Below are positions 1 to 8,406 of a DNA stretch of 57,321 nt, piece by piece (positions within the stretch are counted from its first letter, which is position 1; each line of letters starts with the position of its first letter). This stretch comes from Marinicella marina (GTDB lineage: Bacteria; Pseudomonadota; Gammaproteobacteria; Xanthomonadales; Marinicellaceae). Where the stretch lies: positions 1-57,321 of the forward strand of contig NZ_JASJNC010000012.1 of the NCBI RefSeq assembly GCF_030065545.1, written 5' to 3'. The notes under the pieces are model-generated. The model was not told where the DNA came from and did no database searches. It saw only the letters and a program-made list of their open reading frames with translations. A program made the translations under genes and the position numbers.

Positions 1-491
1 GGAAATTCATAGTCGCTCAACAACTCACGAACTTCCATCTCAACCAATTCCAACAATTCTTCGTCATCAACTTGGTCACATTTGTTTAAGAACACAACAA
101 TGTAAGGTACACCAACCTGACGAGCCAACAAGATGTGCTCTCGGGTTTGTGGCATTGGACCATCAGCTGCAGATACAACCAAAATAGCACCATCCATTTG
201 AGCCGCACCTGTGATCATGTTTTTAACATAATCGGCGTGACCTGGACAATCAACGTGCGCATAGTGGCGACCGTCTGTCTCATACTCTACGTGTGCTGTA
301 GAAATCGTAATACCACGCTCTCTTTCTTCTGGCGCGTTATCGATTTGATCGTAATCTTTAAATTCTCCACCTTGCTTCTCAGCAGCAACTTTAGTGATCG
401 CTGCAGTCAAGGTAGTTTTACCATGGTCAACGTGACCAATTGTGCCCACGTTTACATGGGGCTTCGTGCGTTCAAATTTTTCTTTTGACAT
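1..491 (-). CDS. tuf: Elongation factor Tu, N-terminal 163 residues (cut by window edge)
   Basis: GTPase that carries aminoacyl-tRNA to the ribosome. The translation from the ATG at 491 begins [20 protein letters not shown] and shows the P-loop GHVDHGKT (residues 19-26), the effector-loop region with RGITIS, the G3 motif DCPGH and the G4 motif NKCD, all as in bacterial EF-Tu. GGAG lies about 9 bases upstream of the ATG. The gene runs off the left edge, so domains 2 and 3 are not seen. It follows tRNA-Tyr, tRNA-Gly and tRNA-Thr on the same strand, the classic tRNA-tufB arrangement of gammaproteobacteria, so it is probably the tufB copy. Confidence 0.98.
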   Translation of the reverse strand, partial: MSKEKFERTKPHVNVGTIGHVDHGKTTLTAAITKVAAEKQGGEFKDYDQIDNAPEERERGITISTAHVEYETDGRHYAHVDCPGHADYVKNMITGAAQMDGAILVVSAADGPMPQTREHILLARQVGVPYIVVFLNKCDQVDDEELLELVEMEVRELLSDYEF

Positions 492-598
492 TGTTGCTAC
501 TCCAAAAAGCTAAGTAGTTAATAAAATTATAAGAGCCTTACCGGCCATAACGCCCTGCAAAACATCTTTCTTAGCACTGCTTTTCAGTGCTTAAATAA

Positions 599-674
599 TG
601 GTGCCCATAACTAGAGTCGAACTAGTGACCTCTTCCCTACCAAGAAAGTGCTCTACCGACTGAGCTATATGGGC
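599..674 (-). tRNA. tRNA-Thr (anticodon GGT)
   Basis: The reverse complement folds as a 76-base tRNA with encoded CCA. Acceptor arms are GCCCATA and TATGGGC, discriminator A. The anticodon stem CTTTC/GGAAG encloses loop TTGGTAG, giving anticodon GGT. The T-loop TTCGACT is present. It is the last tRNA before tuf. Confidence 0.96.
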
Positions 675-681
675 ATTACAA

Positions 682-755
682 TGGAGCGGGTGATGGGAAT
701 CGAACCCACGTATTTAGCTTGGAAGGCTAATGTTCTACCATTGAACTACACCCGC
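682..755 (-). tRNA. tRNA-Gly (anticodon TCC)
   Basis: A 74-base tRNA with encoded CCA. Acceptor arms are GCGGGTG and CACCCGC, discriminator T, very close to E. coli glyT. The anticodon stem TTAGC/GCTAA encloses loop CTTCCAA, anticodon TCC. It sits between tRNA-Tyr and tRNA-Thr and is presumably co-transcribed with them and tuf. Confidence 0.96.
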
Positions 756-793
756 TCAATTATTAATCAGTTTTAAAACTGACTAAAATTGAG

Positions 794-878
794 TGGTGGA
801 GGGAGCAGGATTCGAACCTGCGTACTCTGAGAGAACGGATTTACAGTCCGTCGCCTTTAACCACTCGGCCATCCCTCC
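794..878 (-). tRNA. tRNA-Tyr (anticodon GTA)
   Basis: An 85-base class II tRNA with the long variable arm expected of tRNA-Tyr. Acceptor arms are GGAGGGA and TCCCTCC, followed by ACCA. The anticodon loop contains GTA. It is the first gene of the tRNA-tuf operon. Confidence 0.96.
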
Positions 879-895
879 ATCGAACAAAGCACGGC

Positions 896-924
896 ATTTT
901 CGTAGAATACGCGTTGAATGTCAA
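896..924 (-). promoter_or_regulatory. Promoter of the tRNA-tuf operon
   Basis: On the minus strand a perfect -35 TTGACA (924-919) is followed after 17 bases by GAAAAT (901-896), then by a GC-rich stretch GCCGTGC just before tRNA-Tyr. The near-consensus -35 and GC-rich discriminator match stable-RNA promoters under stringent control. The -10 matches only 4 of 6 positions, so its exact placement is less sure than the -35. Confidence 0.7.
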
Positions 925-1129
925 TATAAAAAGTCAGTAATTTCTAGACCTTAAAATACCACCATTGCTGATACCGAGCGAGCTGCGAATTATAGACATT
1001 TGAAATGAAAAAACAATCACTATTTTATCTATTACCATTAACCACCAATCACCACCCATCAACAGATGCTGCACAAACACCTGCTTTAACGCTAAAATAA
1101 AGCTTTCTTCAAAAGCCGCATTTATACCA

Positions 1130-2014
1130 ATGTTTTTCAGAATTATCCTATTACTGACTACCTTCAACCAAGCTCTGGCAGCTCAAACAGCGCCTCTCAA
1201 TGACCAGCATAATCCGCCTGTCACTGCCATCACCCTGGCGCCACATTTAACTGAGTTGGTTTATTCTGCCGGCGGTGGCCAAGCCTTGGTCGGGGTAAGC
1301 GCCTACAGCGACTACCCTGAAGCTGTATCAAAAAAACAAATCATTGGCGATGCATTTCATTTGAATCTCGAATTAATCAAACAACTCAATCCTGACGTGA
1401 TTTTCTACTGGCCAGGTGGCACACCACAACAAACCATCAACAAGCTTAATAAGATGGGGCATCATTTGGTGGCCATAAAAACCACTCAGCTGAGCGACAT
1501 CCCTGAAGCCATTGACCAGATTGCCCAAACATTGGGAACCCAAGCTGTGGATGCCACCCATGGATTTGTTCAAACAATCAATCAACTCAAAACCAAGGTT
1601 AAATCACAAAGATCCGCCCTGATACAAATTTCAGACCAACCCATCTACACCGTTGACAGTTCACACTGGATGAGTGAAGCGATTGAAGTTTGTGGCTTAA
1701 AGAATATATTCAGCCAATTACCAACCGCATCAGCTGCAGTTAACTTAGAGGCTGTGGTGTTGAAAAAGCCACAAGTGCTGGTGCGCATAAAACCCCTTGC
1801 AAAAGATAGCCAGCTTTCTCAATGGCAAAGGATACCTGCAATACAGAACCAGCACATAGCGGTATTAGACGCAGACCATTTTACGCGACCAACTTTGAGG
1901 ACACTGCTGGCCATAGAGTCGCTTTGTGAACAAGTCAAAACATTCGAAAAAAGCTCAATCCAAGCGGTTCTCACCCAACAGTTTCAGGTCCTCATCGTAC
2001 ATGGCTTTGAGTAA
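1130..2014 (+). CDS. BtuF-like periplasmic binding protein (helical-backbone metal/cobalamin receptor fold)
   Basis: Probable substrate-binding protein of a class III ABC importer for cobalamin or another chelate. The 294-residue product has a signal peptide (residues 1-18, ending ALA), then TAITLAPHLTELVYSAGGG, matching the start of BtuF-type domains, and the GDAFHLNLELI and PDVIFYW segments where these proteins line the binding cleft. No lipobox is visible, so it should be soluble in the periplasm. No btuC/btuD neighbours and no B12-box leader are visible, so the ligand is uncertain. Its last 60 bases overlap, tail to tail, the end of the membrane-protein gene on the minus strand. Confidence 0.8.
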   Translation: MFFRIILLLTTFNQALAAQTAPLNDQHNPPVTAITLAPHLTELVYSAGGGQALVGVSAYSDYPEAVSKKQIIGDAFHLNLELIKQLNPDVIFYWPGGTPQQTINKLNKMGHHLVAIKTTQLSDIPEAIDQIAQTLGTQAVDATHGFVQTINQLKTKVKSQRSALIQISDQPIYTVDSSHWMSEAIEVCGLKNIFSQLPTASAAVNLEAVVLKKPQVLVRIKPLAKDSQLSQWQRIPAIQNQHIAVLDADHFTRPTLRTLLAIESLCEQVKTFEKSSIQAVLTQQFQVLIVHGFE

Positions 2015-3562
2015 CAACTCGCCATCTTCGGCAACCTTGAATTCACCAAACCTGGCCTGATCAAATAATTGCGCATCACCTTCCTGAAAGAAAAACGCAT
2101 TGGTGGCAAACTGGACCCGATTGTTGCGGATGCGGTATTGCATTTTTATTGCGCCATCAACACCTGCCGTTGTTGAATGGAATTCGCCCACATTTCGGTC
2201 ATCTAAAATAACCCAGACATAACCGTCATGATGCTTTTCAACATTGCCAGTGGCTTGTTGGTGCTGGCTTCTGATTTGATTAGCCATCGCAAAACGCAAG
2301 CGCATATAATCTCCTTGCATCAATGACCGGGGATCCACCGGCGCCAACGCTAAAAACACCGATTGGCCGTCTTTCAAAACCGCCTCTTTTTTCAAGATGG
2401 CATGATTCACCCCAACCAAAGTCAATAATAAAGTGATCACAGCCGCCAGTCTTTGCCATTTTGACAGACCCATGGCTGTGAGCGAACTGACCGCAGCCAT
2501 GTGCTCGCTGCCAGAGCGGTAGATTAACCTGAGAAGCAGGTACCCCAGCAACAGCACCAAACCAGCCACCATCAATATCAAGGACTTATTCAATAATGTG
2601 GTGTTCAAGTTGTAATAAAACCACGACACAAAGCCCAGCATGGCCAACACACCTAACACCAGAAGGAACGGATTACGACGCGCAAAGCCCACCAACAAAA
2701 CCAGCAACGCGCTGCTCAAGCCAATCACTGGCAAGGCTGTAAACAATGACAAAACTGCAGCCAATACTATCAACTTACCCGTGGTTGAACTAAACTTCAA
2801 CTGTTGTTCTCTCATCACCCTGTAAATAAAGTAAAGCAACACAGCACTGTTTAAAACAGCGGCAATGTAATGTCCATTGAGCATCAACCAGGTCGGTTCT
2901 GCTTGTCGGTACCAAAACAATGAAGCCAAGCCCAAACCATGCGGCAAATTATATTGTAATAGGGCAAAAGCGCTGGCATACGCGATTGGCTCATAAAACA
3001 CTCGCTCAGTTTGCCAACCTGTTTTATCCAGCCACAACCAGACAAACAAAATAGCCAGCGCAGCAGATCCAATACCAGTAAAAACCAGTAATTCAACCCC
3101 CCAAAACAAAGCCATGATGGCAAACCAAGTCGACAAAAAACGATGCAGCCATTGATTGATCAAAAACACCAAAACAGCTTGGTAAATCGCCACAACCAAT
3201 AACAGCTGGCGGTTTCTGAACTCATACAATTCAAACAAGCCAAACACAAACAGGAATTGGCCTGTGAGACTAAACACCAAAACCAATTGTTCAAAAAAGT
3301 CACTCTCAGGCTTGGTCTTGAAGAACACATAACTGGCGTAGTTAATGATCAAACCCATGATAATAAGTGCGACCCCGTGTTCAAACAAACCAGCCACACC
3401 AACGCCCAAGAAGCCAATCAAGAACAAGGCTGCCAACCAACCAGCAAATCCTTGCATCGCTCTGACATACCAAAGGCTTTCCTCTGTCGCATTGAATTCA
3501 GGTTCATTGCCAGAAACCAAGTTTTGTTGTTTTAACTGACGCCACAAACTATGCTGATTCAT
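1955..3562 (-). CDS. Membrane protein: DUF4401 region fused to a GDYXXLXY domain
   Basis: Function unknown. The 535-residue protein has about 11-13 hydrophobic helices in its first two thirds (DUF4401-like) and a C-terminal extracytoplasmic domain carrying MQGDYMRLRF, the signature of the GDYXXLXY family. The ATG at 3562 overlaps the stop of the DUF2157 gene as ATGA and has GGAG upstream; an in-frame start 15 codons earlier lies inside that gene and is less likely. Tight coupling to DUF2157 suggests one complex. In many genomes DUF2157, DUF4401 and GDYXXLXY proteins are separate neighbours, so this looks like a fusion of the last two. Confidence 0.85.
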   Translation of the reverse strand: MNQHSLWRQLKQQNLVSGNEPEFNATEESLWYVRAMQGFAGWLAALFLIGFLGVGVAGLFEHGVALIIMGLIINYASYVFFKTKPESDFFEQLVLVFSLTGQFLFVFGLFELYEFRNRQLLLVVAIYQAVLVFLINQWLHRFLSTWFAIMALFWGVELLVFTGIGSAALAILFVWLWLDKTGWQTERVFYEPIAYASAFALLQYNLPHGLGLASLFWYRQAEPTWLMLNGHYIAAVLNSAVLLYFIYRVMREQQLKFSSTTGKLIVLAAVLSLFTALPVIGLSSALLVLLVGFARRNPFLLVLGVLAMLGFVSWFYYNLNTTLLNKSLILMVAGLVLLLGYLLLRLIYRSGSEHMAAVSSLTAMGLSKWQRLAAVITLLLTLVGVNHAILKKEAVLKDGQSVFLALAPVDPRSLMQGDYMRLRFAMANQIRSQHQQATGNVEKHHDGYVWVILDDRNVGEFHSTTAGVDGAIKMQYRIRNNRVQFATNAFFFQEGDAQLFDQARFGEFKVAEDGELLLKAMYDEDLKLLGENRLD

Positions 3563-4548
3563 GATTGATTCTCCTGACTGAATTGGACATGCAGTTGTTT
3601 GATCCATTTAACCGTCCATGCAGACATGCCAATCAAGGTGATTGCCATCAATAAAAAACCACTTGCATCCAAATGGCGGAAGGTACTGTGGCCCAAAAAT
3701 GACAAGATGAAGACCATCATAGCCAGAGCCCAAGCTGTCAACAGCAATAAATCTTGGCGTACAAAACGATAAAAAGCAAAACCGCATCCCATCAATAAAA
3801 CAAACATCAATAAGTTGGCTCCACGCTGATCTGAATCACCCCAAATACCTTCCATGCCAATAGCCGACAAAACAAATAAAGCCACTACTCCTAAAACTTG
3901 TGCCGCCCATCGGTACGTCGGCTGTAGCATCTTCGCCCACTGCCCATGCTTGCCATGCAGCCCTTCTAACAGCACCAAAAGTGCCACATTCAAGATCAGG
4001 AATGACCAAATTTCGTTGCCACCGTCAAACATCAGACCAAAAATCGATGGGTTAATTTTTAAATAAAGCAACAGGGCCAAATTCAATAAGGATGCCAGCA
4101 CCAGCCACAACACCTCAGAGCGACTGAACAAAACCAGAGGCAACAACAACATCGCCCAAGTAGCAAATAATTGCCAAGGATCAGCGCCTGTTTGGTAGGT
4201 TTGACCAAATAGCGCCAGCAAGGCGCCAATCAACAAGGCAGCAGTAAGCAGCAGACTCTGACTCAACCAAAAAGATTTGGCCTTAAAGAAATACAATACA
4301 AAAGTGGCCAGCAGAACCGCTTGCACCAGCAGGAACTTGGTCATTCGACTCAGCTCATTCCAGTTGTAAGCAAAGAAAAAAATCAAACCGAACGCCAATG
4401 ACAGCAACCCGACCAATAACAAAAATTGATGAGAAAAAACCAACCAATTTGACCTGCTGGGTCGCTCATCCGCCAGTTCCATAGCTTGTTGTTGGTTTTG
4501 TGGTTTAATCAAACCCTGCTTAATCCATGTGTAAACTGAATGCGCCAT
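3559..4548 (-). CDS. DUF2157 domain membrane protein
   Basis: Function unknown. The 329-residue protein starts with a short soluble segment (VYTWIKQGLIKPQNQQQAM) typical of DUF2157, followed by about 9-10 hydrophobic helices; the first contains the family-typical AFGLIFFFAYNWNELS. AGAGGA lies 6-7 bases before the ATG. It is the first gene of a two-gene unit and overlaps the next gene by 4 bases, so the two are probably made in equal amounts. The 185 bases upstream hold no other gene I can support. Confidence 0.85.
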   Translation of the reverse strand: MAHSVYTWIKQGLIKPQNQQQAMELADERPSRSNWLVFSHQFLLLVGLLSLAFGLIFFFAYNWNELSRMTKFLLVQAVLLATFVLYFFKAKSFWLSQSLLLTAALLIGALLALFGQTYQTGADPWQLFATWAMLLLPLVLFSRSEVLWLVLASLLNLALLLYLKINPSIFGLMFDGGNEIWSFLILNVALLVLLEGLHGKHGQWAKMLQPTYRWAAQVLGVVALFVLSAIGMEGIWGDSDQRGANLLMFVLLMGCGFAFYRFVRQDLLLLTAWALAMMVFILSFLGHSTFRHLDASGFLLMAITLIGMSAWTVKWIKQLHVQFSQENQS

Positions 4549-4745
4549 TGAATCCTCTTTAACATGTGAACGTCATTCATCATAAATTGTTTCAACAATT
4601 AAACCAACGCATACCTCAAAAAGTCTAAAAAACAACACCAAAGTAGCAACATGAAATACCCACTGAGATGCCCTCATACGACATTGCCGGTTCAATCAAC
4701 AAAAAATATGTTGTAAACTCCCAGCAATAAAACATGAGGGATCCC

Positions 4746-6047
4746 ATGCAAGTCAAACAAACTATTTTCAAAAAGTCAGTTTTGGCCACTGCCTTGTTAA
4801 TTGAAATATCCACCCAAGCCCATGGCGCCATCATTGCTGTTAACAATGACGACTGTACCTTGGCGCAAGCCATTGAGTCAGCCAATACAGACACTGCCGC
4901 AGGCGGCTGTGCTGCTGGCAATGGCGATGACACCATTGAGCTACCCAACAACAGTGTAATTGCATTAACCACGGCTTTACCACCCATCATTAATGATGTA
5001 ACCATCAATGCCAACAACACCACCATCAGCCGCGATGTCAGTGCGCAAACCCAATTTTCACTGATTCAACTTGGCTCATCTGATTACATCGCTAATTTAC
5101 CTGTTTTAGAGTTGAATGATGTGACATTAGATGGTGGTGACAGAGCCGGCAATTATGGCGGTGCCATATCCACCCTGAATGCCAGTCTGTACCTCAATGA
5201 TTCAACCATCACCAACAACATTGGCGGCGCCATCACATTGACCAGCAACAACACTTCAGTCATAAACAACAGCGTCATCAGCAACAACCAATCCTCACCT
5301 TTTGGATTGGCCAGTTATTACGGTGGCGCCGTCTCAGTCAACAGCGGTGAATTAACCATTAACAGCACAACGATTGCTGACAACCAATCCAACAGCGGAT
5401 TGGGCGGAGGTGGGATATACGTATCAAACTACGGCGGTGCGGTGACACTCAATGTCATCAATTCAACCATTTCAGGCAACTCAACTGTGTTTGATGGCGC
5501 TGGTATTTTTCATTATGACTTTCAAGGCTTAAGTAACTCAGCCATCAACATCACATCCAGCACCATCGTCAACAACCAAGCCAATGATAATGGTGGCGGC
5601 ATTCATAACGAACTGGCCGATGTTGTGGTACGACAAACCATCATTTCAGGCAATACCGCCACCAATAACGGCAATGAAGTCAACTCTCTCGGTGGCAGCT
5701 TCACCCTCAATGATTATAATTTGATTGGCTTGAATAATGACGATGGCTCAACAGGCATCACCCTGGGCGCTACTGACATCGTACCCAGCGTCAATAATTT
5801 GAATGAAATAATCATAACAGCATTGAGCGACAATGGTGGTAATACCCCAACGCACAACTTATTACCAGGCAGTCCTGCCCTTGACGCCATCAGTGGATCA
5901 TGTGCCTTGAGTGTTGATCAAATCGGCAACAACCGACCCAATGATGGTGATGGCGACATGATAGCCGCCTGTGACATTGGTGCAGTAGAGTACACTGTCA
6001 TTGAAGACCTTATTTTTATCGATGGCTTTGATTTCGACAACAATTAG
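4746..6047 (+). CDS. Secreted parallel beta-helix protein, CSLREA-like start, C-terminal DGFD tail
   Basis: Probable surface or secreted repeat protein, role unknown. From the ATG at 4746 (GAGGG 5 bases upstream; the ATG at 4734 would use that GAGGG as codons) the product is 433 residues. It has a signal peptide ending AHG, a CSLREA-like opening (DDCTLAQAIESAN), many Asn/Ser/Thr/Gly-rich beta-helix rungs (for example STISGNS, STIVNNQANDNGGGIHNE) and the choice-of-anchor-type segment HNLLPGSPALD with DIGAVEY. It ends DLIFIDGFDFDNN, a tail shared with the proteins at 13013-14713 and 18549-19262. No transmembrane anchor follows. Confidence 0.85.
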   Translation: MQVKQTIFKKSVLATALLIEISTQAHGAIIAVNNDDCTLAQAIESANTDTAAGGCAAGNGDDTIELPNNSVIALTTALPPIINDVTINANNTTISRDVSAQTQFSLIQLGSSDYIANLPVLELNDVTLDGGDRAGNYGGAISTLNASLYLNDSTITNNIGGAITLTSNNTSVINNSVISNNQSSPFGLASYYGGAVSVNSGELTINSTTIADNQSNSGLGGGGIYVSNYGGAVTLNVINSTISGNSTVFDGAGIFHYDFQGLSNSAINITSSTIVNNQANDNGGGIHNELADVVVRQTIISGNTATNNGNEVNSLGGSFTLNDYNLIGLNNDDGSTGITLGATDIVPSVNNLNEIIITALSDNGGNTPTHNLLPGSPALDAISGSCALSVDQIGNNRPNDGDGDMIAACDIGAVEYTVIEDLIFIDGFDFDNN

Positions 6048-6071
6048 ATAATGCCAATCAAGCACCGCCAC

Positions 6072-6106
6072 AAAAAAAGCCCAGTCAATTGACCGGGCTT
6101 TTTTAT
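6072..6106 (-). terminator. Rho-independent terminator after prpBC, possibly bidirectional
   Basis: An inverted repeat pairs AAAAAAAGCCC-x-GTC with GAC-x-GGGCTTTTTT. In RNA from the minus strand the odd position is a G-U pair and a U-run follows, so it best serves prpB-prpC. In plus-strand RNA the same position is an A-C mismatch, so termination of the beta-helix gene is possible but weaker. Confidence 0.85.
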
Positions 6107-6125
6107 GAGTAACCAGTAATTTGGT

Positions 6126-7256
6126 TTAATCGCGATCTGCAATCGGTCCAACCTTCCGTGTATCAGGCCCGGTGTAATCGGCATTCGGTCTGATGATGCG
6201 ATTATTTTCACGTTGCTCCATCACATGCGCGGTCCATCCAGTAACACGTGACATCACAAAAATCGGCGTGAACAGCTCAGTCGGTATGCCCATGAAATGG
6301 TAGGCTGATGCATGAAAGAAATCAGCATTGGGGAACAGTTTTTTCTCGTCCCACATTTTCTTCTCAACAGCACAACTAACAGGATAAAGCACCTCATCAC
6401 CAACCTCATCGGCTAATTTTTCAGACCAACGTTTGATGATCGCATTGCGCGGATCGCGTTCGGTGTAGACCGCGTGTCCAAAGCCCATGATAAGTTGTTT
6501 GGTGCGCAGCATTTCATCAATGCCTGCCTCGGCCTCCTCCACACTGGAGAATTTCTGCAACAATGCCATCGCAGCTTCATTGGCACCACCGTGTAATGGT
6601 CCACGCAAAGCACCAACTGATGCCGTCACACAAGAATGTATGTCAGATAAGGTTGATGCCACCACTCGGCCGGTAAAGGTTGAGGCATTGAACTCATGCT
6701 CAGCATAAAGAATCAAAGAAACATCCATCACTCTGGCATGTAATTCACTGGGCTTTTTGCCGTGCAACATCTCTAAAAAATGTGCACCCACGCCATCAAT
6801 GTCAGAATCGGTTTCAATGCGCACACCCTCATGAGCAAACTTGTACCAATAACAAATGATTGAAGGGAAGATAGCTACCAAACGATCAGCTTTATCCAAC
6901 TGCTGCGAAAAATCTGTTTCAGTTTCAATGTTGCCCAAAATTGAACAACCCGTTCTCATCACATCCATGGGGTGAGCGTCGGCTGGAATCAACTCTAAAG
7001 TCTTTTTTACTGCCTCTGGTAACTCACGCAAAGAGTTGATTTTCTTTTTGTAAGCATCCAATTCAGCTTGGTTAGGTAACTTGCCATGTAAGATCAAGTA
7101 CGCCGTTTCATAAAAACTGGCGTTGGTTGCCAAATCGTCAACGTCATAACCGCGGTATGTCAGGCCAGCGCCAATTTTACCTACCGTACATAATTTAGTC
7201 TCACCAGCACTTTGGCCACGTAAGCCGGCGCCGCCAGCTTTTTTTGTATTACCCAT
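6126..7256 (-). CDS. prpC: 2-methylcitrate synthase
   Basis: Condenses propionyl-CoA with oxaloacetate in the methylcitrate cycle, cytoplasmic. The 376-residue protein shows the citrate-synthase-fold residues: His in LRGPLHGGANE, His in MGFGHAVYTERDPR and Asp in NADFFHASAYH. The SIICYWYKFAHEG segment and the short length are typical of PrpC rather than of the longer hexameric citrate synthases. It starts 2 bases after the stop of prpB, so the two are co-transcribed, and a terminator follows. No acnD or prpF lies next to it, so 2-methylcitrate dehydration must be done by an enzyme encoded elsewhere. Confidence 0.95.
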   Translation of the reverse strand: MGNTKKAGGAGLRGQSAGETKLCTVGKIGAGLTYRGYDVDDLATNASFYETAYLILHGKLPNQAELDAYKKKINSLRELPEAVKKTLELIPADAHPMDVMRTGCSILGNIETETDFSQQLDKADRLVAIFPSIICYWYKFAHEGVRIETDSDIDGVGAHFLEMLHGKKPSELHARVMDVSLILYAEHEFNASTFTGRVVASTLSDIHSCVTASVGALRGPLHGGANEAAMALLQKFSSVEEAEAGIDEMLRTKQLIMGFGHAVYTERDPRNAIIKRWSEKLADEVGDEVLYPVSCAVEKKMWDEKKLFPNADFFHASAYHFMGIPTELFTPIFVMSRVTGWTAHVMEQRENNRIIRPNADYTGPDTRKVGPIADRD

Positions 7257-7258
7257 AA

Positions 7259-8161
7259 TTATTTGTCCTCTGCTTGTTTATCTGTTGAAAATAATTCATC
7301 TAATTTCGTCTCATAGCTGTGATAATCTAAATGATTGTACAGCTCTTCTCTGGTTTGCATGATGGCCAGCACATCCTTCTGGTGACCTTGCTCCAAGATT
7401 GATTGGTAAACAGTTTCAGCCGCACGGTTCATGGCACGGTAAGCGCTGCAACAATACAACACAATATCTACACCATGACTGCCAAGCTCATCGCTGGTAA
7501 ACAGTGGCGTGTGACCAAATTCAGTGATGTTGGCTAAAATCGGCACATTCACTGCATCCTTAAATCGCTGGTATTGTTCCAGTGTCTTCATCGCTTCAGG
7601 AAATATCATATCAGCACCAGCCTCAACACAAGCCACCGCTCGCTCAATGGCCGCCTCTTCACCTTCAATCGCCAAAGCATCGGTTCTGGCCATGATCACA
7701 AAGTTCTCATCGAATCTGGCATCAACCGCTGCTTTGATGCGGTCAACCATTTCAGCTTTGCTGACGACTTCTTTGTTGGGCCTGTGTCCACAACGTTTTT
7801 GTGCCACTTGATCCTCTATGTGCATGGCAGCAGCACCTGCTTTGATCACTGACCGTGTGGTTCTGGCGATGTTGAATGCACCGCCCCAACCAGTGTCCAC
7901 ATCTATTAATAAGGGCAAATCACACACATCCGTGATTCGTCTCACATCTGTCAGCACATCTTCCAATGATGAAATCCCCAAATCAGGCATGCCCAGTGAG
8001 TTAGCGGCCACACCACCACCTGATAAATAAATGGCCTGGTGACCAACGTTTTTGGCCATTCTTGCAGTGAACGCATTGATGGTTCCTACCACTTTGAGGG
8101 GGTTGTTTTCAGCGACAGCTTGGCGAAATTTTAATCCCGCGCTATTAATTGGTTTGTTCAT
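7259..8161 (-). CDS. prpB: 2-methylisocitrate lyase
   Basis: Splits 2-methylisocitrate into pyruvate and succinate. The 300-residue product contains [20 protein letters not shown], the catalytic loop KRCGHRPNK and the IMARTDAL motif, closely matching E. coli PrpB in order and length (about 296). The ATG at 8161 is chosen because homologous sequence begins there; the upstream in-frame TTG at 8221 would add 20 unlike residues. No strong Shine-Dalgarno is visible. A roughly 140-base leader runs from the promoter at 8311-8319 and contains the hairpin arms CAACAG/CTGTTG. No PrpR-type or GntR regulator lies beside it. Confidence 0.94.
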   Translation of the reverse strand: MNKPINSAGLKFRQAVAENNPLKVVGTINAFTARMAKNVGHQAIYLSGGGVAANSLGMPDLGISSLEDVLTDVRRITDVCDLPLLIDVDTGWGGAFNIARTTRSVIKAGAAAMHIEDQVAQKRCGHRPNKEVVSKAEMVDRIKAAVDARFDENFVIMARTDALAIEGEEAAIERAVACVEAGADMIFPEAMKTLEQYQRFKDAVNVPILANITEFGHTPLFTSDELGSHGVDIVLYCCSAYRAMNRAAETVYQSILEQGHQKDVLAIMQTREELYNHLDYHSYETKLDELFSTDKQAEDK

Positions 8162-8310
8162 ATTTGAATCGTTTATATTAGGCTTTGGGCATCGATGCAA
8201 CAGCATCACTGTTGGCCTCAAAGCATGAATAAAGAAGCATGGTTGAAGCTTACAGGTGCGAGAATGCGACCAACTAAAACCTCAATTTACAGCTTTTTTC
8301 CGGCCGCCGG

Positions 8311-8319
8311 ATTATAACA
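8311..8319 (-). promoter_or_regulatory. Extended -10 promoter element for prpBC
   Basis: The minus strand reads TGT TATAAT, a perfect -10 with the TG extension. Transcription would start near 8304, giving a leader of about 140 bases before prpB. No good -35 is present at 16-18 bases, as is common for extended -10 promoters. The 245-base gap holds no further gene. Confidence 0.55.
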
Positions 8320-8406
8320 GAAAGGGCCAAATATAGCCAGGTGCATATTGTTGAGAGCCCGTGCCAAGCTGCCCCATGAGACAACCAGCACATCCAGCGA
8401 TTACAA

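Noticed and set aside
950-1129. Possible cobalamin riboswitch before the BtuF-like gene.
   Set aside because: No B12 box or conserved core was found on the plus strand.
934-1167. 77-codon open frame on the minus strand between the tRNA operon and the BtuF-like gene.
   Set aside because: No Shine-Dalgarno, no family-like composition, and it overlaps the start of the BtuF-like gene.
1985-2014. The BtuF-like protein also ends in GFE (VLIVHGFE), recalling the shared tail.
   Set aside because: It lacks the Asp and aromatic positions, is one residue short in the core, and is encoded antisense to the end of the opposite gene, so chance is the simpler explanation.
2640-2825. Open frames of 60-140 codons opposite or inside larger genes throughout the window, this one as an example.
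   Set aside because: They lie wholly inside well-supported genes in other frames and show no conserved motifs.
8299-8311. TCCGG-CCG-CCGGA hairpin next to a T-run as a terminator.
   Set aside because: The T-run lies before the stem on the plus strand and becomes an A-run after it on the minus strand, and it overlaps the prpB transcript start region.
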